A model generated the notes under the pieces. The model was not told the DNA's origin. It worked only from the letters and a program-made list of their open reading frames with translations, and did no database searches. A program made the position numbers and the translations under genes. A stretch of 15,355 bases of DNA, from NCBI GenBank assembly GCA_035562735.1, contig DATMWB010000001.1, positions 1 to 15,355 of the forward strand, given 5' to 3'. How positions within the stretch are numbered: the stretch's first letter is position 1; each line of letters begins with the position of its first letter. Source of the stretch: UBA12158 sp035562735. GTDB lineage: Bacteria > Patescibacteriota > Microgenomatia > UBA12405. This document shows, in pieces, positions 1-6,474 of the stretch.

Positions 1-1
1 T

Positions 2-56
2 TTGTAATTTGATTATTGGTTATTGTTTGTTTCTTGTAATTTGGTTATTGGTTATT
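2..56. repeat. Imperfect AT-rich tandem repeat, two copies
   Basis: A 23-base unit, TTGTAATTTGRTTATTGGTTATT, occurs at 2-24 and 34-56 with a single A/G difference, giving a 32-base period. The unit itself contains the shorter iteration GGTTATT. The array may continue beyond the left edge. It lies just downstream of the minus-strand tRNA at 64-137 and contains no open frame or U-tract terminator that I can see. Function unknown. Confidence 0.7.
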
Positions 57-63
57 AACTTTG

Positions 64-137
64 TAGCAGAGGCGGGACTTGAACCCGCGACCCCGGCGTT
101 ATGAATGCCGTGCTCTAACCAACTGAGCTACCCTGCC
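64..137 (-). tRNA. tRNA-Met (anticodon CAT), probably elongator
   Basis: The minus strand folds into a full 74-nt cloverleaf: acceptor GGCAGGG/CTCTGCT with two G-U wobbles, TA at 8-9, D stem GCTC/GAGC with loop AGTTGGTTA, anticodon stem CGGCA/CGCCG with loop TTCATAA, variable GGGTC, T arm GCGGG-TTCAAGT-CCCGC, discriminator A. The anticodon is CAT. The innermost anticodon-stem pair (31-39) is an A-C mismatch. The body resembles bacterial elongator tRNA-Met (GTAGCTCAGTTGGTTAGAGC). It lacks the GGG/CCC anticodon stem of initiators. A lysidine-modified tRNA-Ile(CAT) cannot be excluded. The 3' CCA is not encoded (ACAA follows). Confidence 0.95.
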
Positions 138-149
138 AAACCTAGGGCA

Positions 150-173
150 ATTATACCAACACTTACCTGTCAA
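150..173 (-). promoter_or_regulatory. Promoter of the tRNA at 64-137 (extended -10)
   Basis: On the minus strand TGG-TATAAT (158 to 150) is a perfect extended -10, with predicted start near 143, about six bases before the tRNA. A perfect TTGACA lies at 173-168 but only 12 bases upstream, too close to act as a normal -35, so the TG extension probably does the work. Confidence 0.6.
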
Positions 174-209
174 TTCTATTTTTTAATTATTTATTTTGAT
201 TAGCTTTTT

Positions 210-226
210 ATCCACCAGAGGTGGAT
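210..226. other. Perfect 7-bp hairpin between the two tRNAs
   Basis: ATCCACC-AGA-GGTGGAT is a perfect 7-bp inverted repeat with a 3-base loop. It is not followed by a T-run on either strand, so it does not look like an intrinsic terminator. It sits upstream of the promoter of the tRNA at 64-137 and could be a protein-binding dyad or an RNA hairpin in read-through transcript. Confidence 0.45.
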
Positions 227-247
227 TGGGTTTTGGGAAAATCCAAC

Positions 248-273
248 AAAAAAGCCGTCAAACTAATGACGAC
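248..273 (-). terminator. Intrinsic terminator after the tRNA at 285-354
   Basis: Reading the minus strand, GTCGTCA-TTAGTT-TGACGGC forms a 7-bp stem (one G-U pair) with a 6-base loop, immediately followed by six T residues at 253-248. It starts 11 bases after the discriminator base of the tRNA. This is the only canonical factor-independent terminator I find in the window. Confidence 0.85.
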
Positions 274-284
274 CTCTTTGTTAG

Positions 285-354
285 TTGCGGGGCCGGGAGT
301 TGAACCCGGCCTGTGAGATTATGAGCCTCACGTGCAGCCGTACACTACCCCGCA
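285..354 (-). tRNA. tRNA-Met-like, anticodon CAT, with reduced D arm
   Basis: A 70-nt cloverleaf on the minus strand: acceptor TGCGGGG/CCCCGCA, TA, D stem GTGT/GCAC with a loop of only about six bases (ACGGCT), anticodon stem TGAGG/TCTCA, loop CTCATAA, variable CAGG, T arm CCGGG-TTCAACT-CCCGG, discriminator A. The anticodon is CAT. The 3' end CCCCGCAACTA and the weak U1-A72 pair recall bacterial initiator tRNA. The anticodon stem reads A-U/G-C/G-U where initiators have three G-C pairs, and the 11-24 pair is U-A as in elongators. Whether this is the initiator, an elongator Met or tRNA-Ile(CAT) is unresolved from sequence alone. CCA is not encoded (ACTA). Confidence 0.9.
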
Positions 355-375
355 TGTTGTTAAAAGGACTGTTGG

Positions 376-404
376 ATTCTAGCACAACAAATTAGATGAG
401 TAAA
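376..404 (-). promoter_or_regulatory. Promoter of the tRNA at 285-354
   Basis: Minus strand: TTTACT (404-399), a 17-base spacer, then TAGAAT (381-376) preceded by TGC, giving an extended -10 TGCTAGAAT. Predicted start is near 369, leaving a leader of about 15 bases before the tRNA. It lies between the tRNA and the stop of the FtsB-like gene, so the tRNA need not depend on read-through. Confidence 0.65.
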
Positions 405-407
405 TAT

Positions 408-587
408 TCAAGGATTTATAGACCTTTTTAGGGAATCATTCTTTTTTATCAAAACAGATACTTTTTGTTCTAATTCCTTCACTTGCCTCTGAGCATTGAG
501 AATTAGATTTAGTTGTTTATATATACCAAGAATTGAAGTAGCTATCAAAATTAGAATAATGAATCTGTAAAGATGTTTTTTTAACAT
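408..587 (-). CDS. Small FtsB/DivIC-like septum formation protein, 59 aa
   Basis: An uninterrupted 59-codon frame starts at an ATG (587) and ends with TGA. It encodes a short basic N-terminus (MLKKHLYR), one membrane segment at about residues 9-22 (FIILILIATSILGI), then a heptad-like amphipathic stretch at about 25-56 (LNAQRQVKELEQKVSVL and on). One N-terminal anchor followed at once by a coiled coil is the architecture of FtsB/DivIC, bitopic division proteins that bind FtsL and FtsQ/DivIB. Known family members are usually about 90-110 residues, so this would be a minimal version lacking most of the distal domain. It is co-oriented with the two tRNAs and divergent from the recombinase gene. 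No sequence signature proves the family, so another small bitopic coiled-coil protein is possible. Gene call fairly sure, function tentative. Confidence 0.65.
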   Translation of the reverse strand: MLKKHLYRFIILILIATSILGIYKQLNLILNAQRQVKELEQKVSVLIKKNDSLKRSINP

Positions 588-589
588 AG

Positions 590-618
590 TTGATGTATGA
601 CCTAATATATGGTACTAT
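590..618 (+). promoter_or_regulatory. Promoter of the tyrosine recombinase gene
   Basis: TTGATG (590-595), 17-base spacer, TACTAT (613-618) preceded by TGG, so both a -35 and an extended -10 are present. Predicted start is near 625, 16 bases before the ATG at 641. The position argues against the in-frame TTG at 590 as the translation start, since it would lie upstream of the transcript. The block TATGGTACTATA (608-619) is a near-perfect dyad over the -10. Confidence 0.6.
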
Positions 619-640
619 AAGACATATTTATCAGAAAATT

Positions 641-1510
641 ATGTCTAATTTAGCTTTAAATGATGCTTTAAACTTGTTTACCGACACCCTCAAAAAGAAG
701 GGTAAGTCAGTTAATACTATTGTAGCCTACAAAGGCGATATTAATCAGTTGACAAGTTTCTTGGCAAAAAAACAAGTTACAGATGTTGAGATGGTATCAA
801 TAAAAGATATCGAGGATTTTAAAGTAGATTTAACCGAAAATGGTTATACTGCAAAATCAGTGTCAAGAAAATTAAACTCTATCAAAAACTTTTTTTCTTT
901 TTTGAAAGACGAGGGAAAAGTTACGATTGACCCTTCTGGTGACGTAAAGCACCCAAAGTATGAAAATGATATTCCAAAAATCTTAAAGCCGATTGAATAT
1001 AGATCGCTTCGTGACGCTTGTAGAAATGATATTCGAGCTTCAGCTATTGTCGAACTCATGCTTCAGGCTGGACTTAGGATAAAAGAAATTGAAAATTTGA
1101 AAATGGATAATGTAAAAGAAAACGGAATTATAGTTGAAAGTTATGAAAGTCATCCACAAAGAGAGGTGCCATTAAATAATTCTGCAAAAGTTGCTTTGAA
1201 AAAGTACTTGGATGAAGTCAGGGCCAACAATAGTAAAAATAAAAATGTCTTTATTACAAAGACTGGACGAGTATTACTAGCTAGAAACATTAGAAGTCTT
1301 TTAAATAGATATTTTAATAAAGCTGATATTAAAGGAATTAAAGTAAATGATTTAAGAAATACATTTATTGTATTTCAGCTTAAAGCTGGGGTACCCTTGG
1401 ATATTGTTTCACAGGTTGTAGGACACAAGAGAATTTCGACAACTGAAAAGTATTTGGAACTGATTGATTCAAAAGAGGAATCAAGAGGAATAAAACTAAA
1501 AGAACTATAA
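641..1510 (+). CDS. XerC/XerD-type tyrosine recombinase, 289 aa
   Basis: Site-specific recombinase of the lambda-integrase superfamily; Xer members resolve chromosome dimers at dif. Residues ~5-95 form the SAM-like N-terminal core-binding domain (...SVNTIVAYKGDINQLTSFL...). The catalytic domain follows with box I Arg146 (AGLRIKEIENL), a beta-hairpin stretch ending REVPL, Arg239 in NDLRNTF, His262 in VVGHKRISTTEKY, and nucleophile Tyr271. The usual HxxR histidine is Asn236, and the following conserved His of LRH is Asn240. No clear catalytic Lys is visible in the beta-hairpin (ESHPQREVPL). Length matches the ~300-residue family. I chose ATG 641 over the in-frame TTG at 590 because the latter overlaps the -35. 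No strong Shine-Dalgarno. It converges with and overlaps the ATPase gene by 6 bases. It could be the housekeeping Xer or an integrase-like paralogue. Confidence 0.9.
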   Translation: MSNLALNDALNLFTDTLKKKGKSVNTIVAYKGDINQLTSFLAKKQVTDVEMVSIKDIEDFKVDLTENGYTAKSVSRKLNSIKNFFSFLKDEGKVTIDPSGDVKHPKYENDIPKILKPIEYRSLRDACRNDIRASAIVELMLQAGLRIKEIENLKMDNVKENGIIVESYESHPQREVPLNNSAKVALKKYLDEVRANNSKNKNVFITKTGRVLLARNIRSLLNRYFNKADIKGIKVNDLRNTFIVFQLKAGVPLDIVSQVVGHKRISTTEKYLELIDSKEESRGIKLKEL

Positions 1511-3838
1511 TCTGGCGCGTTTGGCGATTTCGGCTTCGACAATGGCTTTTGGACGACCATATTTTAGACTTGAAAGTTTCTTTATCATTTCTGACAATTC
1601 AGGATTTCCGGGTTTCTTCTTTTCCACTGCGGCAACTTTTAATGAAAAGGGAGATTTGGGAACTCCATTGACCATTGTTTTTAAATATATTTCTCCAGTT
1701 CCAAGATTCAAAAGGTCGTGTTCGTTAAATTCTGGTTGGAATTGGCGGACAAGGAAATTGGCATCAGAAATTCCGACACGGAAAGAACAAATGCTACCAA
1801 CGTTTCCAAAAACAGCATTTTTTACTTCTTCGTCCATTTGAGAAACGAACTGATTGGCGACTGTAAGATTTAGATGGTATTTACGTGCTTCGGAAAGAAT
1901 AACGGCAAAATCCTGAGTGGCAAAATTTTGAAACTCGTCAACATAAAGGTAAAAATCACGTCTTTTTTCTTCGGGGATATCTTGGCGACTCATAGCGGCA
2001 ATTAAAATCTTAGGGATTAAAACAAGGCCTAAAAATGCAGAATTTTCTTCGCCTATTGAACCTTTAGCTAGGTTGATAATTAAAATCTTACCATTGTCCA
2101 TAGCCTCTCGAAAATTAAAGGCTGAAGTCCCCTGTCCAATAATGTTACGCATCATAGTATTGGTGATAAAACGACCAAACTTTGAAACAATATAATCAAG
2201 AACTTCCGACTTGTGAAAATCATTGGTGTTGGCAATTTGATCTGTCCAATACCTTTTTACCATTGGGTCATTTAATTTTGGAAGTAAATATTGAACATAT
2301 GAAGGATCTGTAAGACAGCGAACTACCTCGATGAAAGTGGCACCTTTTTCCGTCATTACCGTCAACATAATATTTCTGATGGCATGTTCAAAACGAGGAC
2401 CAACAATACCAGTTTTATAAGGATCATAGAGTTTGTACATCAAATTGATGATTGATGAGGTTACAAAATCTTTTTGGTCCTCTCGGTCACACTCCATGAC
2501 ATTGAAGCCCATGGGTCGTTCAGTCTGTGATGGGTCAAAATAAATGACGTCCTCAACTCGTTCAGGGGGGATTCTTTCAAGAATACTTTCATAGGTATCA
2601 TGAGGATCTATAAAACATACTCCACGACCGGCCTTAATATCTTGAAGAGCCATATCAGCTAAAAGCCAAGATTTACCAACACCAGTTTGTCCAACAATGT
2701 AAAAATGACGTTGGCGGTCTGTCGGAGTAATACAAAATTTTTTATTGACTCCACGGTATAAATTGTCACCAATATACATCCCCTCTTGTGGGGCATCAGG
2801 TGGTAAAGGTGCTTTTTTTGATTTTAGCCAATAAATATTCGGGGTTTCTACGGATTTGTTGGGAAAATGAAAAATTGATGCAATCTCATCGGTTGATAGA
2901 ATGGTTTTATTTTTCCACCAAAATATAACTGGATATTTATATACAAAATCGTCAATAAACTGAGCTTTAAAGTAAGTTTTTCGAGTAGATAATTTGTTCC
3001 AAGGTGATTCTAATTGGCCAAAACAGGCTTTTACATTGGATAAATTTATTTTTGCGACTTCTTTGGTGGGAGCAACGGCCACAATCCTAATTGCAACTTC
3101 AAAACCAGTTTTATTGCATTTATTTTCTATTGCTTCAAGTTGTCGAGCATCGACTTTGTAGTTGGCTTTTTCGGGATTGGATTCAGATTTTTTGGTACCA
3201 CTAATAAAACCCTTACCTGATTTTGACCACTGGCTGTCAGTTGGGGAAAGAACTAATTGGATAGCAACAGTTTCTTCAGTACTTAGTTTTGAAAGAACGG
3301 AAGTAAAGGCGGATAGAGTGTCAGTGGGGATTTCTTTGTAGGTCTTTAGGGGATAAAATGACATTTTTTTTAAGCCAAGCCAGGATGACTCAACTTTTCC
3401 GTTTTCGGTAAAAATATTTGGTTCATCAACGGCCTGAATGTCGGCACCAGCATAAACACTGTAAATTTGTTTTTCGATGAGATCACGATATTTTGCTGGA
3501 AGACAGATGTAAAAGCGGATGTCTTGGTGAGTTCCAATAATTTCCAAAGAAATACTCGGTTGAGAAATAAATGTCTGGAGAAAATTGAAGCGGGCTGACT
3601 TATAAAAACTACCGATAGCGCCAATAATTGGTTCGGCGGCATCAATTTTTACTTCATTATCCTGTGGAACTGCGACCAATAGAGTAATTAGCTCTAATGA
3701 TTTCTTTTCTCTGTCTCTCCATCGGTACCAAAGAGTAAGTGCATACCCAAGGAAGTATAAAAGGATAAAAACCACTAAAGCGATAATTAGAATAAAAAAC
3801 CACGAAAGTAGTGTGTCTGTAAAATTAGTTGGTATCAT
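1505..3838 (-). CDS. VirD4/TraG-like type IV coupling ATPase, 777 aa
   Basis: Membrane-anchored DNA-translocase-type ATPase. One or two membrane segments lie at residues ~9-36 (SWFFILIIALVVFILLYFLG) followed by a basic WYRWRDREKK. Residues ~60-360 form a large region I do not recognise. Walker A is at 383-390 (GQTGVGKS), then CFIDPHD (408-414) as in conjugative coupling proteins and HerA-like ATPases. Walker B is at 630-635 (YLYVDE) in a VDEFQNF context, and a TraM-recognition-like region follows at ~640-720 (ANQFVSQMD...). In the known family such hexamers pump DNA or select substrates for type IV secretion. No other conjugation genes (relaxase, VirB4, pilin) are present here. The start overlaps the upstream small gene by 14 bases, so the two are probably cotranscribed and translationally coupled. 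It ends overlapping the converging recombinase gene. Whether it moves DNA or protein is unknown. Confidence 0.85.
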   Translation of the reverse strand: MIPTNFTDTLLSWFFILIIALVVFILLYFLGYALTLWYRWRDREKKSLELITLLVAVPQDNEVKIDAAEPIIGAIGSFYKSARFNFLQTFISQPSISLEIIGTHQDIRFYICLPAKYRDLIEKQIYSVYAGADIQAVDEPNIFTENGKVESSWLGLKKMSFYPLKTYKEIPTDTLSAFTSVLSKLSTEETVAIQLVLSPTDSQWSKSGKGFISGTKKSESNPEKANYKVDARQLEAIENKCNKTGFEVAIRIVAVAPTKEVAKINLSNVKACFGQLESPWNKLSTRKTYFKAQFIDDFVYKYPVIFWWKNKTILSTDEIASIFHFPNKSVETPNIYWLKSKKAPLPPDAPQEGMYIGDNLYRGVNKKFCITPTDRQRHFYIVGQTGVGKSWLLADMALQDIKAGRGVCFIDPHDTYESILERIPPERVEDVIYFDPSQTERPMGFNVMECDREDQKDFVTSSIINLMYKLYDPYKTGIVGPRFEHAIRNIMLTVMTEKGATFIEVVRCLTDPSYVQYLLPKLNDPMVKRYWTDQIANTNDFHKSEVLDYIVSKFGRFITNTMMRNIIGQGTSAFNFREAMDNGKILIINLAKGSIGEENSAFLGLVLIPKILIAAMSRQDIPEEKRRDFYLYVDEFQNFATQDFAVILSEARKYHLNLTVANQFVSQMDEEVKNAVFGNVGSICSFRVGISDANFLVRQFQPEFNEHDLLNLGTGEIYLKTMVNGVPKSPFSLKVAAVEKKKPGNPELSEMIKKLSSLKYGRPKAIVEAEIAKRARL

Positions 3839-4196
3839 CAGATTTAAATTTTACATCCCCCTTTTTTATTTTAATAAATCGTAAAAGAAAAACAGAAAGC
3901 CATCGACCAGCATCAAGCCAAGTTTTTTTGAAACCATTAGAAAAAGTTTGACGGGTAACTGGTAAGACAATTTGGGGGTCTTGTGGCGAGATTGGGGTCA
4001 ATACGGGTTGGCCACTGTCATCATTTACAGCTTGTGGTTGCAAAGATGAAGCCTGTTCAACCTTTTCAAGCCATGTTTTTACTTCCCTAGGAACTGGTTC
4101 GTTACTGATGTTTTCGCGGCCAATATCGACCAATTTAACTTGGCTTTCAACAGGATTACTTGGAATTTCTTTATTTCTCTCCCTAGATTCAGGCAT
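3825..4196 (-). CDS. Unrecognised small charged protein, partner of the ATPase, 123 aa
   Basis: I do not recognise this protein. Starting at ATG 4196 it has a hydrophilic, Pro/Gln/Glu-rich first 75 residues that look disordered, then a moderately hydrophobic amphipathic stretch (DAGRWLSVFLLRFIKIKKGD, about residues 94-113) and an acidic-basic tail ending DDTN. There is no clear full-length membrane segment. The -10 TATACT ends 6 bases before this ATG, so the upstream in-frame TTG at 4214 is unlikely. Its 3' end overlaps the coupling-ATPase start by 14 bases, so it may be an adaptor or membrane-associating partner of that ATPase. That role is inferred only from position. Confidence 0.75.
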   Translation of the reverse strand: MPESRERNKEIPSNPVESQVKLVDIGRENISNEPVPREVKTWLEKVEQASSLQPQAVNDDSGQPVLTPISPQDPQIVLPVTRQTFSNGFKKTWLDAGRWLSVFLLRFIKIKKGDVKFKSDDTN

Positions 4197-4202
4197 TATA
4201 AA

Positions 4203-4231
4203 AGTATAGGTCAAAGTTGCTATAATTCCAA
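4203..4231 (-). promoter_or_regulatory. Promoter of the minus-strand ATPase unit
   Basis: Minus strand: TTGGAA (4231-4226), exactly 17 bases, TATACT (4208-4203), then 6 bases to the ATG at 4196. The predicted transcription start falls at or next to the A of ATG, so the mRNA should be leaderless. The -35 overlaps the last base of the plus-strand -10 and lies largely downstream of it, so the two divergent promoters cannot easily be occupied at once. Confidence 0.55.
4218..4226 (+). promoter_or_regulatory. Extended -10 for the plus-strand membrane-protein unit
   Basis: TGC-TATAAT is a perfect extended -10 (TATAAT at 4221-4226) with no convincing -35. Predicted start is near 4233, three bases before GTG 4236. 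It lies inside the promoter of the divergent minus-strand unit. Confidence 0.55.
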
Positions 4232-4235
4232 CAGC

Positions 4236-5378
4236 GTGACGTCATCATTTAAGGATATTCGTAAAATTGATAATAGTCGACTATTGATGCCAATAGCCAC
4301 AACTCTGCTTGTTATCTTTTTAGTATGGGTGACAATATGGTTTTTTAGAGGTGGAAGTTTTAGGTTGTACGCAAGTGCTTTTTTTAGTCTCTATTATCTA
4401 ACTGGACAAGTGTGGGTGTCGGTACTTCTGATAGGTATTGTACAAAATATTGTATTTTTGCCCCTTAGGTTTATTGGTATGAGATTGTCCCATTCGTTCA
4501 AGGATTTTGAAGAAGGTATCGAAAAAAGCAGTAATGACGAAGCATATCTAGTTTTCACTGAGAAAGTAAGAAAAGGTGACTTGGGGATTGTATTTTATAT
4601 ATTTAATTTTGTGGTTAACGCAATAGCCTTTTTTTCAGCAGGGCGGATTTTTTTGATAGATTTTTATAGTCAAAAACTCGATCCAACATATCTCTACTCA
4701 TGGGTACCAAAGCCAGAATATCCGTTGGTAGGGACTATTTTTAATTTTCCATTTTTCCGAGTTACCCAAACAGTGGCTGTTGACTGGAAGATTATCTTGT
4801 TGATATGGTTGGGAATTTCTTTGTTTTTTGCAGCTGCAAAACTATTGTGGAGAATATTTAGAGTTTTTCTTACTAACAACAAAAACTTACTTGGGGCAAG
4901 GATTAACTATAATAAAATATTATTACAAAGTAGCGGATTTAGCGGAACTATTTTAGTTTTGTCGATAATATTGCTGAGACATTTTCCAGTTGGTTTTGAA
5001 AGCTGGTGGCTAATAGCTGATTTGACGAGACAAAACACAACCATGAACATGATTACTGCTGTTGGAACATTTCTAACTGTCATCCACTCAAGCTATACCA
5101 GACATAGAATTGATGCCGAAATTGCGAAAAAAAGAGAGGTAGATGAAATTACTATCGACAAGGTGTTCAAAGAAAAGATGAGAGGAAGTTTTAAGAATGC
5201 ATTGCTTTTGGGTGCAGGAGCATTTTTTATAACAAATCAAATACCCTGCGCCTTTGAATTGTCGGTGGCGACCTTTGAAGTGTTATATATTCTTTCACCT
5301 TATACTTTTGACAAGATATTGATTAGGGCTGGGGCTCATGTAAAAAAAGCGGAGACTTTAACTGCAAATAGCGACTAA
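4236..5378 (+). CDS. Unrecognised polytopic membrane protein, about 380 aa
   Basis: I do not recognise the family. With the GTG at 4236 as start it has a short basic N-terminus (DIRKIDNSR) and about six or seven hydrophobic segments: ~16-37, ~43-75, ~110-137, ~178-203, ~228-247, ~270-285 and ~315-347. A charged soluble stretch follows the second (FKDFEEGIEKSSNDEAY), and another precedes the last (DAEIAKKREVDEITIDKVFK). There is no signal peptide and no catalytic motif that I can name. The start is uncertain: GTG 4236 sits 9 bases after a perfect extended -10, while ATG 4287 is just before the first membrane segment. The longer frame from 4140 is excluded because it lies upstream of that promoter. 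It ends 6 bases before the polyprenyl synthase gene, so the two are almost certainly cotranscribed. Confidence 0.8.
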   Translation: MTSSFKDIRKIDNSRLLMPIATTLLVIFLVWVTIWFFRGGSFRLYASAFFSLYYLTGQVWVSVLLIGIVQNIVFLPLRFIGMRLSHSFKDFEEGIEKSSNDEAYLVFTEKVRKGDLGIVFYIFNFVVNAIAFFSAGRIFLIDFYSQKLDPTYLYSWVPKPEYPLVGTIFNFPFFRVTQTVAVDWKIILLIWLGISLFFAAAKLLWRIFRVFLTNNKNLLGARINYNKILLQSSGFSGTILVLSIILLRHFPVGFESWWLIADLTRQNTTMNMITAVGTFLTVIHSSYTRHRIDAEIAKKREVDEITIDKVFKEKMRGSFKNALLLGAGAFFITNQIPCAFELSVATFEVLYILSPYTFDKILIRAGAHVKKAETLTANSD

Positions 5379-5384
5379 AGAGTT

Positions 5385-6452
5385 ATGAAGAAGGTTGATT
5401 TTATTCTATGTCTAAAAGAGTATCAGGAACTGTTGTGGCCAATAATTGAAAAAAAAATTATTAATTACAGTACTTTTCCTGATTTTTGTAAAATTAGTGG
5501 GAAATATAAAAAAGATCAGGAATTTCACCTAGACATTGTGTCTGATTACTCAAGAAGAAAGGGTAAATATCTCCGACCAAGTTTATTATTAATGACAGCT
5601 CAAGCCATGGGTGCAGAATTGTCTCTGACATTAAACACTGCAGCTGCAATGCAAATTTCTGAAGATTGGATATTAAATCATGACGATATAGAAGACGATT
5701 CACCGGATAGAAGAGGACAACCATCATTGCACAAAATACATGGAAAAGAATTGGCAATTAATGCTGGAGATGCTTTGCACATGATTATGTGGCAAGTCTT
5801 GATTGAAAATTTTTATTCTATTGATAAAGCGTTGGCAAAAAAAATCATCGATGAATTTTATGTAATGATGAATAGGACTGTGCTTGGTCAAGAAATAGAA
5901 TTAAAATGGTCTCGAGAGAATAGATATGACTTGAGTGACGAAGATAATTTTTTGATTTTGGAAAGTAAGACTGGCTACTACACAATCGCTGGACCAATGA
6001 GGTTGGGGGCAATTTTGGCAGGCGCCAATGAAAAGGAACTTGAAGAAATATACCGTTTTGGGGTAATTTTGGGTAAGTCTTTTCAGATTGTTGATGATCT
6101 ATTGGATCTAACCTCAGATTTTGCTGGTCAAAAAAAGGTTAGGGGTAATGATATCTACGAAAATAAACGGACATTGATGTTGCTTGATTTGTTTAGAAAG
6201 GTAAAAGGGAATGATAAAAAAATATTGCTTTCTATCTTAGATAAAGAAAGAGAAAAAACCAAAGATGAGGTTGAATTTGTCATCGAATTGATGGGTAAAT
6301 ATGGGAGTTTGGAATATGGTAGAAAGATGGCTAAAAAGTTTGCTGATGAAGCAAAGAAAATTTTTGAACATAAATTAGGATTTATAAAAATGGAACCTTT
6401 TCGGAGTCAAATTGGGGCAGGTATCGATTTTATCGTTAATCGAGATCACTGA
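5385..6452 (+). CDS. Short-chain polyprenyl diphosphate synthase, 355 aa
   Basis: Trans-isoprenyl diphosphate synthase (all-alpha, Mg-dependent head-to-tail condensation of IPP with allylic diphosphates). The family motifs are in order: GKYLRP at 60-65; the first Asp-rich motif HDDIEDD with D100, D101 and D104, followed by DRRGQPS (108-114); SKTGYY (194-199); the second Asp-rich motif QIVDDLLD with D237, D238 and D241; and ENKRT (259-263). The residue five before the first Asp is Trp95; in characterised enzymes an aromatic there shortens the product, so FPP or GGPP is more likely than a long-chain quinone tail. That is inference. At 355 residues it is slightly longer than the usual 300-330. 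It follows the membrane-protein gene by 6 bases, starts at ATG without its own promoter, and is followed after 22 bases by a transporter gene. No other isoprenoid gene is in view. Confidence 0.92.
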   Translation: MKKVDFILCLKEYQELLWPIIEKKIINYSTFPDFCKISGKYKKDQEFHLDIVSDYSRRKGKYLRPSLLLMTAQAMGAELSLTLNTAAAMQISEDWILNHDDIEDDSPDRRGQPSLHKIHGKELAINAGDALHMIMWQVLIENFYSIDKALAKKIIDEFYVMMNRTVLGQEIELKWSRENRYDLSDEDNFLILESKTGYYTIAGPMRLGAILAGANEKELEEIYRFGVILGKSFQIVDDLLDLTSDFAGQKKVRGNDIYENKRTLMLLDLFRKVKGNDKKILLSILDKEREKTKDEVEFVIELMGKYGSLEYGRKMAKKFADEAKKIFEHKLGFIKMEPFRSQIGAGIDFIVNRDH

Positions 6453-6456
6453 ACAA

Positions 6457-6469
6457 TATAGTGTATAAA
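6457..6469 (+). promoter_or_regulatory. Possible weak promoter before the transporter gene
   Basis: TATAGTGTATAAA holds two overlapping -10-like hexamers, TATAGT (6457-6462) and TATAAA (6464-6469), 12 and 5 bases before the ATG at 6475. No good -35 or TGn extension is visible. The transporter gene could equally be read from the operon promoter at 4218. Confidence 0.3.
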
Positions 6470-6474
6470 TAGTT

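Noticed and set aside
168..173. Perfect TTGACA (minus strand) as the -35 of the tRNA promoter
   Set aside because: The spacer to TATAAT is only 12 bases, too short for a normal promoter. It is kept only as a note beside the extended -10.
240..378. 8-bp inverted repeat AATCCAAC (240-247) / GTTGGATT (371-378) flanking the tRNA at 285-354, read as a leader-trailer processing stem
   Set aside because: The leader copy overlaps the -10 and lies upstream of the predicted start, and the trailer copy lies beyond the terminator T-run, so neither is likely to be in the RNA.
590..619. dif-like recombination site next to the recombinase gene
   Set aside because: Only short dyads (for example TATGGTACTATA) are present, without two 11-base half-sites and a 6-8 base centre.
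590..640. In-frame TTG at 590 as the start of the recombinase
   Set aside because: It coincides with the -35 of a good promoter (TTGATG-17-TACTAT), so the codon would lie upstream of the transcript. The family N-terminus fits ATG 641.
4140..4235. N-terminal extension of the membrane protein back to 4140
   Set aside because: The extension is upstream of the extended -10, antisense to the divergent gene, and not membrane-like.
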